Notes: generated from the letters alone by a model not told the origin. A stretch of DNA of 36,721 bases from Bacteroidia bacterium (GCA_014376805.1 JACMQU010000084.1:1-36721); one strand, 5' to 3'; positions 24,354-34,138 are shown, numbered from the stretch's first letter. A program made the numbers and translations.

Positions 24354-26369
24354 ATGAATCGCATAACTATTTTATGCTTATTGCTTATTATTTTTGCATG
24401 TAAGAAAGACAATGTTTCGGCTGTTAAACCGGTAATTAATCCGAATCCGGATTTTGCCACACAAATGAAGATTCCTTCAGGATTTAATTTTGAAAATGCA
24501 AGAACAGTTAACTTAGAATTAACTATCCTAAACAGTAATGATCAACCCGGCAAAAATATTTGTGTGATTATTTCTGATAACCCGTTGGATCAAAATGGAA
24601 AAGTTTTTTTAAAAGGAAAAACTGATGGTAATGGAATATTTAAAGCAACTGTGAGTATTGCTAAAACAATAAACCAGCTTATTTGTAATACAACTATGTT
24701 AGGTATTCCGCAGGATATTGTGATTTCAAATTTAAGTCAGACTGTTTCTATAACTTTTGGTGGCCGCAATCCACATTGGGTTCAAACCATAGGAAACCTG
24801 TTACCGGCTAACCATTTTACCGCTTATAAAAAAGGGGCTGAAAAATTTTCTTATCGTTTATTAACCGGGTGGAATGCCAATGGCGTTCCTAATAACCTAC
24901 AACAACCCCGCGATGTGGTAAGCAATCAATTAATTAATGATATCTGGTCTTCTTTACCTTCCCGTGTTTCGGTAGCTGTTAATCATCCTGAATGGCTGGA
25001 TGACAATTTAAGTAAACGCACCTTATTAATAACCCAAACGGCAGATGTTTATGTAACCTTTTTAACAGAAGGTGCAGGTTACAGAAACTCCTTGTTTTAT
25101 TATAAATATCATAAAAATTTTCCACCTTCTTCTTCCGCTGCAATCGATTCTTTATATATTATTTATCCTAATGCCTCGCTCCTAAATTCAAATGGCGGAT
25201 TGTTAACGGGAGATCGTGTTTTATTGGGTAGAATTGGTGCCGATACGGTGATAGCTTATGGTATTGCGGCCAATGGTTTTAACAATACCAATGCAACCAT
25301 AAATGGGGGGGATTGGATTTTTTATGCGAATAAAAATTTTAATCCGGAAACTAATCCAACACTCAAACAGCATTTGGTAATGTTATATGATGCACCTTCA
25401 AAAAAATTTATAATGGGTTTTGAAGACCTTATAAGAACGGCAAGTGGTTGCGATCATGATTTTAATGACGTGCTTTTTTATACCAGTTGTAACCCTGTTA
25501 ATGCAATTTCGCATGATAGTATCATAAATTTACCTGCCAGCAATGATACGGATGGAGATGGCGTAAACGATGTGGATGATGAATATCCGGCTGACAATTT
25601 GCGTGCTTTTAATAATTATTATCCGGCTAAAAATGCTAAAGCAACTGTTGCATTTGAAGATCTCTGGCCTTATTATGGCGACTATGATATGAATGATGTT
25701 GTGGTTGATTATAATTATAAAATTATTACCAATGCACAGAATGCCGTTAAAGAAGTAAATGGATTGTTTACGCTAAGAGCAAGCGGTGGTCAGATAAAAA
25801 ATGCTTTTGCCGTTCAGTTTCCAACTAATGCTGCCAACGTTTCCATGTTAACGGGTGCAACCCAGGAAGGGGGGCAAAGTACAGCTGTTATTAAAATAAT
25901 AAATGATATCAGAACTGTACAAAATCGCTGGAATACTTTAACCACAGAACCATGGGCTGATACTGTTAATTATGCGGTTGCATTCACCTTAAACTCACCA
26001 GTTGCAATTAGTACCTTTGGCTTAAATGAATATAATCCTTTTATATGGGGTAACAGTGATGGCAAAAGCAGAGCTTATGAAATTCATTTGCCCGGTAAAT
26101 TGCCTACAGCACTTGCTGATGAAAATTTATTAGGCCAGGGGGATGATAGAACGAGCCGAAGCAATAATAAATATTATTTGAGTAAAGATAATCTTCCATG
26201 GGCTATTAACATTCCGGATCGCTTTGATTACCCTATTGAGAAAAGCGATATTGTTACCGCTCATTTAAAGTTTGCACAATGGGCACAAAGTGGGGGAGGT
26301 GTATATAATGATTGGTATAAAAATATAAACGGTTACAGAAATTCCTTAAAAATTTACGCTAAACCTTAA
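24354..26369 (+). CDS. LruC-domain surface lipoprotein (first of three)
   Basis: A 671-residue lipoprotein with lipobox ending at Cys16 (LLLIIFAC), followed by KKD. After a conserved N-terminal beta segment (IPSGFNFENARTVNLEL, about 42-58) come a DUF4114-like patch (GFEDLIRTASGCDHDFNDV, about 360-378), an acidic Asp-rich loop DTDGDGVNDVDDEYP (about 399-413) like thrombospondin type-3 calcium-binding repeats, and a C-terminal LruC/DUF4842 domain (about 425-671) with FEDLWP..GDYDMNDVVVDY. It shares its start and end with the next two genes but lacks their solenoid middle. Surface location and calcium binding are inferred; function is unknown. Confidence 0.85.
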   Translation: MNRITILCLLLIIFACKKDNVSAVKPVINPNPDFATQMKIPSGFNFENARTVNLELTILNSNDQPGKNICVIISDNPLDQNGKVFLKGKTDGNGIFKATVSIAKTINQLICNTTMLGIPQDIVISNLSQTVSITFGGRNPHWVQTIGNLLPANHFTAYKKGAEKFSYRLLTGWNANGVPNNLQQPRDVVSNQLINDIWSSLPSRVSVAVNHPEWLDDNLSKRTLLITQTADVYVTFLTEGAGYRNSLFYYKYHKNFPPSSSAAIDSLYIIYPNASLLNSNGGLLTGDRVLLGRIGADTVIAYGIAANGFNNTNATINGGDWIFYANKNFNPETNPTLKQHLVMLYDAPSKKFIMGFEDLIRTASGCDHDFNDVLFYTSCNPVNAISHDSIINLPASNDTDGDGVNDVDDEYPADNLRAFNNYYPAKNAKATVAFEDLWPYYGDYDMNDVVVDYNYKIITNAQNAVKEVNGLFTLRASGGQIKNAFAVQFPTNAANVSMLTGATQEGGQSTAVIKIINDIRTVQNRWNTLTTEPWADTVNYAVAFTLNSPVAISTFGLNEYNPFIWGNSDGKSRAYEIHLPGKLPTALADENLLGQGDDRTSRSNNKYYLSKDNLPWAINIPDRFDYPIEKSDIVTAHLKFAQWAQSGGGVYNDWYKNINGYRNSLKIYAKP

Positions 26370-26506
26370 TAAAATATTAGTCATAAAAAATGATTTTAAA
26401 ACCTACAATCAATTTTCGACTTTTTTTTGAATTGAAAATTAAATAAATAATTGATATAGTATAAAGTGTTTGACTTACCTGATATTAAATAAATAAATTA
26501 TAAATT

Positions 26507-28597
26507 ATGAAAAACTTATCTATATTATTTTTGGTTGCAATTGTAACGATTGCCGGTTGTAAAAAATTTGAGAGAAAACAAGAAGATACGCCGCAATTAC
26601 TTGTGGTTGATAGCATGGGGCAGATTAAAGTTCCTGCCGGCTTTAAATGGGAAACCGCCCGTGATGTTAGTATTAGGGTTAGCACTACAGATAATCGCTT
26701 TACAGGAAACCTTCATAAAGTTTCTATTTACAACGGTAATCCACTTGCAGGTGGAGTAGAGTTGGCTGCCGGTTCATTATCCAGTACCTCCGCATTTACA
26801 ACTACTATTCATACCCCAACTACAGTAAATGAATTTTACCTGGTTAAGGTTGCGCCAGACCAGTCTACCATCATCCGTAAAGTAGAAATAAAAAATAATT
26901 CTGTAGATGCAAGTATTGTATTTGATCCACTTGAATTGCATAAAACGGGATCTGGACCAGACTGTTCTACTGGATGTACTGTAACCAGCAACAATCCTAC
27001 AGGAAACCAAACCATATCCAGTGGTACCAGATGTATTACCGGTGGAGGAATTAATATTAGTAAATTAACAATAAGCGGCACTGCAATTGTGCGCATTTGT
27101 GGTACCGGAACTATTAATGATGTTGAATTTAGTAGCTCCACTGCCCAACTTATTATAACAGGTTCTGGTAATATAACTTTTACTAACACAATAGCAATTG
27201 ATGAAGGATCTTTTATAAACTATGGAATTTTAAGTGTACCCGGTAATAGTAATTTTAATGTAGTTGCTACCGCAAATTTTGAGAACAATGGAACCTGTAC
27301 TTTTGGGAAAGATTTTAACCCAAATGGAAGTGCCACCATCACCAATAATGGCTCCATAGAAGTTGACGGGAAACTCATTAACAGTTCTGGAAATGTTTTC
27401 ACTAATAATTGTAAATTAATTGTTCATGATGATTTTCAGAATAGCGGTATTTTTTATAATTACGGGTATATCAAATGTGATAAAGAAACAAGTGTACTTG
27501 GAGGTACAAATCAGGTATTTAAACAATATAATGGAGCTATGATTTATACGCAGGATATACAGATAAATGGAACTATTACTGGTATGGGAAGTACTTCATT
27601 AATTAAAGTTATTAGCCAGTCTAAAGGGAACTCACAAGGTATTGTAAATGGAAATCAGGCTTATTGCGATTTAAATGGAATTGAACCATTATTTAATGCC
27701 TCTATAAATGGAGGAGCCTCGCAGAGTTGCAGTTTATATATTCCTGTAAATAGCTGCAACCCTGCCGGAAACGGTACTACGCCGGTTATTGATACCGATC
27801 ATGATGGGGTAACTGATTCGAGTGATTGTTATCCTAGTGATCCTAATAAAGCATTTTGTAATAGTTATGGAACTGCAACTGTTGCATTTGAAGATTTATG
27901 GCCTTCTAAAGGAGATTATGATTTGAATGATGTGGTAATTAATTATAACTATAAAGTAATTACCAATGCTGCTAATAATGTTGTAAGAGTAGAAGCAACA
28001 TATATACTGCGTGCCACAGGCGGTAGTTTTAATAATGGTTTTGCTGTTCAATTCCCCTGTAACCGTGCTTCGGTTAGCGATGTTTCTGGTGCCACTTTAG
28101 AAGCCGGACAAACTAAAGCTGTATTAGTCATGTTTACTAATATGCGTGCAGAAATGAACTGGTGGAATACTACACGCACACAACCTGTGAATGCTAATGT
28201 TACCTATACAGTTAGCTTTAATATAAATAATGGCCCTACTTTCGCTGCTTTTGGAATTGGAACTTACAATCCATTTATATGGAACGGAACCACTGGCTTT
28301 GGTAGAGGTTATGAAATTCATTTACCCGGTAAGTTACCCACTGAATTAGCCAATTCAACCATTTTTGGTACTTATGATGATGCTACCAATTTGGTAAACG
28401 GTGATACTTATGTTAGTAAGAACGGCAGATTCCCTTGGGCTATTAGTATTCCGGTTAATTTTGATTATCCACTTGAAAAAGCTGATATAAATACTGCTTA
28501 CACCAAATTTGCTACCTGGGTTAGCAGCGGTGGCTCTCAATTTAACGATTGGTACACTAACAAACCCGGTTACCGTAACGCTCAGAATGTTTACTAA
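26507..28597 (+). CDS. LruC-domain surface lipoprotein (second of three)
   Basis: A 696-residue lipoprotein, lipobox ending at Cys18 (VTIAGC). Order: conserved N-terminal domain (VPAGFKWETARDVSIRV to about residue 140), a conserved GPDCSTGC knot (about 149-156), an Asn/Gly/Thr-rich middle (about 160-400) in short repeats such as NNG and NYG that suggests a right-handed beta-helix, the Asp-rich loop DTDHDGVTDSSDCYP (about 429-443), and a C-terminal LruC/DUF4842 domain with FEDLWPSKGDYDLNDVVINY and HLPGKLPTEL. It is a close paralogue of the next gene. A strong terminator follows 30 bases after the stop, so each copy is its own unit. An adhesin- or matrix-like surface role is a guess. Confidence 0.85.
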   Translation: MKNLSILFLVAIVTIAGCKKFERKQEDTPQLLVVDSMGQIKVPAGFKWETARDVSIRVSTTDNRFTGNLHKVSIYNGNPLAGGVELAAGSLSSTSAFTTTIHTPTTVNEFYLVKVAPDQSTIIRKVEIKNNSVDASIVFDPLELHKTGSGPDCSTGCTVTSNNPTGNQTISSGTRCITGGGINISKLTISGTAIVRICGTGTINDVEFSSSTAQLIITGSGNITFTNTIAIDEGSFINYGILSVPGNSNFNVVATANFENNGTCTFGKDFNPNGSATITNNGSIEVDGKLINSSGNVFTNNCKLIVHDDFQNSGIFYNYGYIKCDKETSVLGGTNQVFKQYNGAMIYTQDIQINGTITGMGSTSLIKVISQSKGNSQGIVNGNQAYCDLNGIEPLFNASINGGASQSCSLYIPVNSCNPAGNGTTPVIDTDHDGVTDSSDCYPSDPNKAFCNSYGTATVAFEDLWPSKGDYDLNDVVINYNYKVITNAANNVVRVEATYILRATGGSFNNGFAVQFPCNRASVSDVSGATLEAGQTKAVLVMFTNMRAEMNWWNTTRTQPVNANVTYTVSFNINNGPTFAAFGIGTYNPFIWNGTTGFGRGYEIHLPGKLPTELANSTIFGTYDDATNLVNGDTYVSKNGRFPWAISIPVNFDYPLEKADINTAYTKFATWVSSGGSQFNDWYTNKPGYRNAQNVY

Positions 28598-28626
28598 GTT
28601 ATAGATTAACCTGAATATTTAAATAG

Positions 28627-28660
28627 AAAACCCCGGTAATTAGTTACCGGGGTTTTCTTT
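28627..28660 (+). terminator. Strong intrinsic terminator after the second LruC gene
   Basis: AAAACCCCGGTAA (28627-28639), loop TTAG, perfectly complementary TTACCGGGGTTTT (28644-28656), then CTTTTTT. A 13-bp perfect stem with a T-rich tail. Confidence 0.92.
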
Positions 28661-28798
28661 TTTATTAATGGGTAGAAAAATATATCTACTGATTTTTAGT
28701 ATGAAATTTTTAGGCTCAAAATGGGAGAAATAATGAGGCAATAAAATTGATAACATATTGATTGTCAATTTATATTATTCTGGTTTGATTTTAGCTTG

Positions 28799-28820
28799 AA
28801 GATCATAAAATTCTGATCTT
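28799..28820 (+). promoter_or_regulatory. 7-bp hairpin abutting the start codon of the third LruC gene
   Basis: AAGATCA (28799-28805), 8-base AT-rich loop, TGATCTT (28814-28820), directly followed by the ATG at 28821. As RNA it would cover the ribosome-binding region and might limit initiation. The other two paralogues lack it. Confidence 0.4.
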
Positions 28821-30971
28821 ATGAAAAAGCTGAACCTCATTTTTTTAATAGTTATTATTTCTGTAAGTGCATGTAAAAAAGAGATTACTGAAAAATACGA
28901 AGGTTCAAAAAATGGAGCTAACAGCAATCTGGTACTAGTTGATAATATGAATAACATTAAAGTACCGATAGGATTTAAATGGGAAACTTCACGGGATGTT
29001 AGTGTTAAAATAAATACCAACGACACCCGTTTCCTGGGTGCAATTCATAAGGTTATGCTCTACCATGGTGATCCGGCAATTGGAGGATATAAAGTTGCAG
29101 AAGGCTCTGTAACTATAACAACAGCATTTAATGCAACTTTAAATTTAGCAAATTTTATAAATGAACTATACCTCATAAAAGTTGCTCCGGATCAAACTAA
29201 AATTATTGAAAAGATAGTAATTAATAATAACGCTGTAGTTACGGTAATTTCATTTGCTGAACCTGTAAAATTGCTTAAATCTGGCGGTGGGCCTGATTGT
29301 TTAACCGGATGTACTCAAACGATAACGACATCCAATACAAATTTGATTATTAACACAGGTGATGTTGTTTGTGTAACGGGCAACAATATAATAATAGGTT
29401 TTAATGCTAGCGGTGGAACTATACGAATTTGCGGATCCAATATTATAGTTGCAAATGCTAACTTAAACAATTTTTCTACTCTTATTATAAGCAGTACGGG
29501 AAGTGCATCATTTGGGAATTTAAATATAAACGGGGCTGCCACAAATTTTCAAAATTATGGCATCGCTACAATCAATAATACTTTCTCTCCGGTTGGCTCA
29601 GTTACTAACCATGGTACGCTGAATACAAGAGGAGATTACAATTTAAATTCACAGGCTGTTCAGTTAAATAATGGTATACTAAATGTTGGTGAAAGCATGA
29701 ATATAGGTGGGTATTCAAACCTTACTAACAATGGTTCAATAACCACTGGTAAAGATTTTAAAATTAATGATCAGGGAATATTTATCAATAATTGTAAATT
29801 ATGGGTTAAAGGTGAATTTCAAAATAGTAAAACCACAAAAAATTACGGCTATATGGTGTGTGATCAGGAATCGAAAATTAACGGAGGTTCTGAACTGGAA
29901 ATGTATAATACGGCCATGTTTAAATCTGGTAGTATTATTATAAATGGTACCATTAAAGGCTTGGGTTCAACCTCACTGGTAAAGATAGCTGGAGAAACAA
30001 AAATAAATAGTGGGGGAGAGGTTACAAATGCGATTCAGTTTTGCGATGAAAACGGAATTGAAACAAATAATGGAAGAATAGGAAATGGAGCAATTTCAGA
30101 ATGCGGTTTATATGTACCAATCAGTGCTTGTAATCCACTAGGCAATGGTTATGCGCCAATGGCAGATGCAGATGGTGATGGTGTGGCAGATGCAAGTGAT
30201 TGCTATCCAAACGATGCAGGAAAAGCTTTTTGTAATCCTTATGCTACATCAACTATAGTTTTTGAAGATTTATGGCCCTTAAAAGGAGATTATGATATGA
30301 ATGATGTGGTAATAAATTATTCCTATAATATAATTTCTAATGCATTAAACAATGTGGTTAGAGTAGAGGCTACTTATGTGTTGCGTTCAACAGGGGGCAG
30401 TTTTAATAATGCTTTTGCAGTGCAATTTCCAGTAAACCGCTCTTTAGTTAGTGGTGTAAGCGGGGCAACATTAGAAACTGGCCAGACAAAAGCAGTATTG
30501 GTTATATTTAACAATATGCGAACTGAAATGAACTATTGGAATACAGTACCTTCCAAACCCTCCAGTTCTACTATTACTTATAATGTTGGTTTTAATATCA
30601 GTAATGGTCTTCCACTTGCAACATTTGGTTTAAGCTCATATAATCCTTTTATTTGGAATGGAACTGCCGGATTTGGTAGAGGATATGAAACACATTTACC
30701 GGGTAAACTTCCAACTGATTTAGCTGATAAAAGTTTGTTCGGAACTAATGCAGATGGCTCAAATTTAAGCACTGGCGATACTTATTTAAGCAAAAACGGA
30801 AGATTTCCATGGGCAATAAATATTCCGCTTAGTTTTTCTTACCCAAAAGAAAAAGCAGACATCAATATTGCCTATACCCGATTCGCTTCCTGGGCTAGCA
30901 GTGGCGGAACACAATATATAGATTGGTACACCAACAAATCAGGTTTCAGAAATTTAGTTAATATTTATTAA
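28821..30971 (+). CDS. LruC-domain surface lipoprotein (third of three)
   Basis: A 716-residue lipoprotein, lipobox ending at Cys18 (ISVSAC). It has the same order as its neighbour: N-terminal domain with VPIGFKWETSRDVSVKI, GPDCLTGC knot, Asn/Gly-rich solenoid-like middle (about 170-420) with FQNYG, NHGTL, NNGIL and NNGSI repeats, the Asp-rich loop DADGDGVADASDCYP (about 450-464), and the LruC/DUF4842 C-terminus with FEDLWPLKGDYDMNDVVINY. N- and C-termini are very alike in the two copies while the middles have diverged. Probably anchored in the outer membrane facing outward. The two genes must come from a tandem duplication; function is unknown. Confidence 0.85.
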   Translation: MKKLNLIFLIVIISVSACKKEITEKYEGSKNGANSNLVLVDNMNNIKVPIGFKWETSRDVSVKINTNDTRFLGAIHKVMLYHGDPAIGGYKVAEGSVTITTAFNATLNLANFINELYLIKVAPDQTKIIEKIVINNNAVVTVISFAEPVKLLKSGGGPDCLTGCTQTITTSNTNLIINTGDVVCVTGNNIIIGFNASGGTIRICGSNIIVANANLNNFSTLIISSTGSASFGNLNINGAATNFQNYGIATINNTFSPVGSVTNHGTLNTRGDYNLNSQAVQLNNGILNVGESMNIGGYSNLTNNGSITTGKDFKINDQGIFINNCKLWVKGEFQNSKTTKNYGYMVCDQESKINGGSELEMYNTAMFKSGSIIINGTIKGLGSTSLVKIAGETKINSGGEVTNAIQFCDENGIETNNGRIGNGAISECGLYVPISACNPLGNGYAPMADADGDGVADASDCYPNDAGKAFCNPYATSTIVFEDLWPLKGDYDMNDVVINYSYNIISNALNNVVRVEATYVLRSTGGSFNNAFAVQFPVNRSLVSGVSGATLETGQTKAVLVIFNNMRTEMNYWNTVPSKPSSSTITYNVGFNISNGLPLATFGLSSYNPFIWNGTAGFGRGYETHLPGKLPTDLADKSLFGTNADGSNLSTGDTYLSKNGRFPWAINIPLSFSYPKEKADINIAYTRFASWASSGGTQYIDWYTNKSGFRNLVNIY

Positions 30972-30984
30972 AGATAAACCAAAT

Positions 30985-31031
30985 AAACCTGTGCAAATAA
31001 AAAATTCTGATATGTTTTGCCGGGTTTTTTT
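30985..31031 (+). terminator. Probable terminator after the third LruC gene
   Basis: AAACCTGTGCAAA (30985-30997) pairs with TTTGCCGGGTTT (31016-31027) with one bulged T and one U-G wobble, followed by a T run to 31031. Confidence 0.6.
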
Positions 31032-31175
31032 GTGTAATAAAAATCAGGTATTTTACTAGCTATACCTAACAATAAAAGAGAGGGCTAATTCGGTTTGAAC
31101 ACAAATGAAGTTTGCAAAAATATATGCCAGTGCCAAAAAACAGTTGATTAAAACCCTTGAATATTTTGGTTCAGT

Positions 31176-32051
31176 TTAAATTATAAACTCAGACTTGTAG
31201 GTTCCGTGATTAGGATTTACACAAAAGACAGGAACATTACCTGAATCATTTACAATTTGCTGTGCATAAGTTTCTATGATATATTCTCTAATTGCTTTAT
31301 CAGATTCCTGCTGAGTCATAATCATAATCAGGTCGGCTTTAGAGGTCTCAGCAAACTCAAGCGTTTTGCGGGCAAAGTCTGAATCGCTATCCAGGATTGT
31401 TTCTTCATGTTTAACACCATTTTCATCAAAAATATGTTCAATCTGACGAAGGTTTGCCATTAATTTATTATTCAAAAACTGGTCATTTACTTTATAAGTT
31501 AAAACATGAATAGTGGAGTTATACGCTTTACCTAAATGTATGGCCCATTTCATTTTCTGCTTAGAATCAACTGAAAGGTCTAAAGGGAAAACGATATTCT
31601 TATACGCATTAGGATTTTTGTCGGTTTTTACAACAATAACAGGCGTAGTACTGTAACTTATAGTGCGGCTTGCATTGCTTCCAATTACACGCTCCACACC
31701 ACTTGCTCCATGTGTACCCATTATAATACAATCACAACCATGTTCATCAGCAGCGGTAACAATAGTTTTGTAGATCTTTCCACTGCGCACATCAACCTGG
31801 CAGTTGATACCGAACGCTGCTTTAATTTTTGCTGCCAGTTCAGTAAGGCGTCCGGTTAATGCTTCTTTAGCAAGACTTTCTTTCGTATCATTTTTACTAA
31901 AACTGAAAATGTTGCTTAAAAAGTCTTCTTCTAAAATACTTAACAAAACAAGGTCGTTATTAAAATGTTTGGCAACCTGAGCTGCGTGATTTACTGCATT
32001 CAATGAAATTTCAGAAAAATCAACAGGTACTAACATGATGTTTTTTTTCAT
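31176..32051 (-). CDS. Universal stress protein, two Usp domains
   Basis: A 291-residue cytoplasmic protein with two UspA-like domains. The first (about 1-145) opens with IMLVPVDFSEISLNAVNHA and has the nucleotide loop MGTHGASGVERVIGSNAS; only eight residues separate the second and third Gly instead of the usual nine, so ATP binding could be altered. The second (about 150-291) has IVFPLDLSVDSKQK and a degenerate C-terminal loop. It is a second tandem Usp in this window, about 23 kb from the first and clearly not a recent copy. It is divergent from the nucleoside phosphorylase gene. Confidence 0.88.
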   Translation of the reverse strand: MKKNIMLVPVDFSEISLNAVNHAAQVAKHFNNDLVLLSILEEDFLSNIFSFSKNDTKESLAKEALTGRLTELAAKIKAAFGINCQVDVRSGKIYKTIVTAADEHGCDCIIMGTHGASGVERVIGSNASRTISYSTTPVIVVKTDKNPNAYKNIVFPLDLSVDSKQKMKWAIHLGKAYNSTIHVLTYKVNDQFLNNKLMANLRQIEHIFDENGVKHEETILDSDSDFARKTLEFAETSKADLIMIMTQQESDKAIREYIIETYAQQIVNDSGNVPVFCVNPNHGTYKSEFII

Positions 32052-32082
32052 ATTGATAAACTTTATAGATAACTTTTTTTTG

Positions 32083-32090
32083 CAAAGGTA
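32083..32090 (-). promoter_or_regulatory. -7 box of the second universal stress gene
   Basis: TACCTTTG on the minus strand (32090 to 32083), a perfect TAnnTTTG, 31 bases before the ATG at 32051. Confidence 0.55.
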
Positions 32091-32125
32091 ATTCTTTTAC
32101 TTAGCTGTAAACTTAATAAATTTAT

Positions 32126-32983
32126 ATGATGGAAAAAATTTTAGCCAGTGAACTGATTTTAAATTCCGATGGATCTGTTTATCACCTCGGTTTACTGCCT
32201 TCTGATATTGCCGATTTAATAATACTTGTTGGTGATCCTGAAAGAGTTACTCAAGTGTCTAAATATTTTGACCACATAGAAATTCAGAAACATAAGCGTG
32301 AATTTGTGACGCATACAGGCACTATAGGAGCTACCCGTTTAAGTGTTATTTCTACTGGTATTGGTACAGATAATATTGATATTGTTTTAAATGAATTGGA
32401 TATTTTATGCCATATAGATTTGGGTTCAGGACAAATTAAATCTCATAAACAAGATTTAAAATTGGTACGAATAGGAACCAGTGGTGCCCTGCACGCCGAC
32501 ATTGAGGTAGATAGTATGCTTATTACTACTCAGGGTTTAGGCCTCGATAATTTATTATGGTATTATAAGCTTGAACACGATGCCGATGTAAGTTACCTTG
32601 CAGCAGAACTCAGTCTGGATTTTGTTAAGCCTTATTTGTTTAATTCATCAGAAGAATTGTTGAATAAATTTGATGCAAAAAGCATTCGTGGAATTACAGC
32701 AACCTGTAGTGGATTCTATGGTCCGCAAGGGAGGCAGTTAAGAAAAGCAATTACTAAACCGGATCTGGTAAGCAAACTGGCTGGTATTAAAATTAACGGC
32801 AACAGGGTTACTAATTTTGAAATGGAAACAGCAGCTATTCTTGGAATGAGTAAACTTTTTGGGTTCAAAGCGATTGCAGTTAATGCTATTGTTGCCAATA
32901 GAGCTACTTATAAATTTAGCAAAAATGCACAGCAAACAATAGAAAAAACTATTTCGTATACACTCGGTAGTTTAATCGCCTAA
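32126..32983 (+). CDS. Nucleoside phosphorylase, uridine phosphorylase-like
   Basis: A 285-residue cytoplasmic enzyme of the PNP/UDP phosphorylase family, splitting a nucleoside with phosphate into base and ribose-1-phosphate in salvage. Seen: the phosphate-binding start VGDPERVTQV (about 36-45), STGIGTDNIDIV (about 78-89), RIGTSGAL (about 117-124) and the ribose-binding NFEMETAA (about 231-238). The latter two are closest to uridine phosphorylase, but base specificity is not certain. Two ATGs stand in tandem (32126 and 32129). The dprA start follows two bases after the stop, so the two form an operon. Confidence 0.9.
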   Translation: MMEKILASELILNSDGSVYHLGLLPSDIADLIILVGDPERVTQVSKYFDHIEIQKHKREFVTHTGTIGATRLSVISTGIGTDNIDIVLNELDILCHIDLGSGQIKSHKQDLKLVRIGTSGALHADIEVDSMLITTQGLGLDNLLWYYKLEHDADVSYLAAELSLDFVKPYLFNSSEELLNKFDAKSIRGITATCSGFYGPQGRQLRKAITKPDLVSKLAGIKINGNRVTNFEMETAAILGMSKLFGFKAIAVNAIVANRATYKFSKNAQQTIEKTISYTLGSLIA

Positions 32984-32985
32984 GT

Positions 32986-34086
32986 ATGGATTCAAATCCA
33001 ATATTGTATCAGATTTCTTTAAAACTTATTCCGGGTATTGGCGATGTTTTGATCAGAAATCTGATTAGTTATTGCGGTGGGCCGGAGCAAGTTTTTAAAC
33101 AAAGCAAAGCCAGGTTAGAAAAAATTCCTGGAATTGGTTCACATTTAGCAGATAATATACGAAGCTTTAAAGATTTTGACAGAGCAGCTAAAGAAATAGA
33201 ATTTATAGATAAACACCAGATTAAACCTGTGTTTTATCTGGATAAAAATTACCCTGTGCGGTTAAAAGAAATTGCCGATGCGCCTACGCTGCTGTATGTT
33301 TTAGGGAATGTAGAATTGAACCCGCCAAAAACGGTAGGCATTGTGGGTACCAGAAAGGCAAGTGAATATGGTAAAGCCTTTACACAAAACCTTGTGCACG
33401 ACTTAAAAGAATTAAACTGTGTTGTGCTTAGTGGTTTGGCTTTCGGTATTGATGTTATTGCCCATAAGGCCGCTATAGATGAAGAATTGCCAACTGTTGG
33501 CGTGCTGGCACATGGCTTAGATAGAATATATCCTTCGCAACACAAAACGGTAGCCAGAAAAATGCTGGAGAATGGCGGGCTGCTTACTGAATTTCCAAGC
33601 CTTACTAACCCCGACAGAGAAAACTTCCCAAAGCGCAACCGGATTGTTGCCGGCATGTGTGATGTATTAGTAGTGGTGGAAACTGCCATAAAAGGAGGTG
33701 CAAGAATTACTGCTGAAATTGCAAATTCCTATAATAAGGATATTATGGCTGTTCCCGGTCGAATTAATGACTACTATTCAGAAGGCTGTAATTACCTTAT
33801 AAAAGAAAATAAAGCAGCAATGATTACTTCTTCGCAGGATCTTTTTAACCTAATGGGCTGGGGCAAAAAGCCTGCAAAACAGCAAAAGTCTGTTAATTTA
33901 TTTTCTCAGTTAAGTGAAGCAGATGCTCAACTTTTACTTTTTATACAGCAAAAACAAAAAACCGGAGTAGATGATATGGCTTTTGAACTTAACATAGACC
34001 CTGGTGTTTTGGCTTTAAAACTACTGGAACTGGAGTTTGAGGGTTATATTAGAACCTTGCCCGGTCGATATTATGAATTAATTTAA
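32986..34086 (+). CDS. dprA: DNA-processing protein DprA
   Basis: A 366-residue protein that loads RecA onto incoming single-stranded DNA during natural transformation. Layout: N-terminal helix-hairpin-helix pair (LIPGIGDVLI, KIPGIGSHLADNI, about 13-60), a Rossmann-like DprA core (about 75-290) with VGIVGTRKASEYG, LSGLAFGIDVIAHKAA, FPKRNRIVAGM and KGGARITAEIA, and a C-terminal winged-helix domain (about 305-366; DDMAFELNIDPGVLALKLLELE shortened). It starts two bases after the phosphorylase stop. Other competence genes are not in the window, and DprA also occurs in bacteria not known to be competent. Confidence 0.95.
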   Translation: MDSNPILYQISLKLIPGIGDVLIRNLISYCGGPEQVFKQSKARLEKIPGIGSHLADNIRSFKDFDRAAKEIEFIDKHQIKPVFYLDKNYPVRLKEIADAPTLLYVLGNVELNPPKTVGIVGTRKASEYGKAFTQNLVHDLKELNCVVLSGLAFGIDVIAHKAAIDEELPTVGVLAHGLDRIYPSQHKTVARKMLENGGLLTEFPSLTNPDRENFPKRNRIVAGMCDVLVVVETAIKGGARITAEIANSYNKDIMAVPGRINDYYSEGCNYLIKENKAAMITSSQDLFNLMGWGKKPAKQQKSVNLFSQLSEADAQLLLFIQQKQKTGVDDMAFELNIDPGVLALKLLELEFEGYIRTLPGRYYELI

Positions 34087-34138
34087 TATAACTTTATTTT
34101 AATTGGGGTTTGTAGCAATGTTTTCCGTTTTTTGCAAA

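Noticed and set aside
33249..33689. Open frame of 146 codons antisense to dprA
   Set aside because: It covers the conserved DprA core and has Ser/Thr-rich shadow composition.
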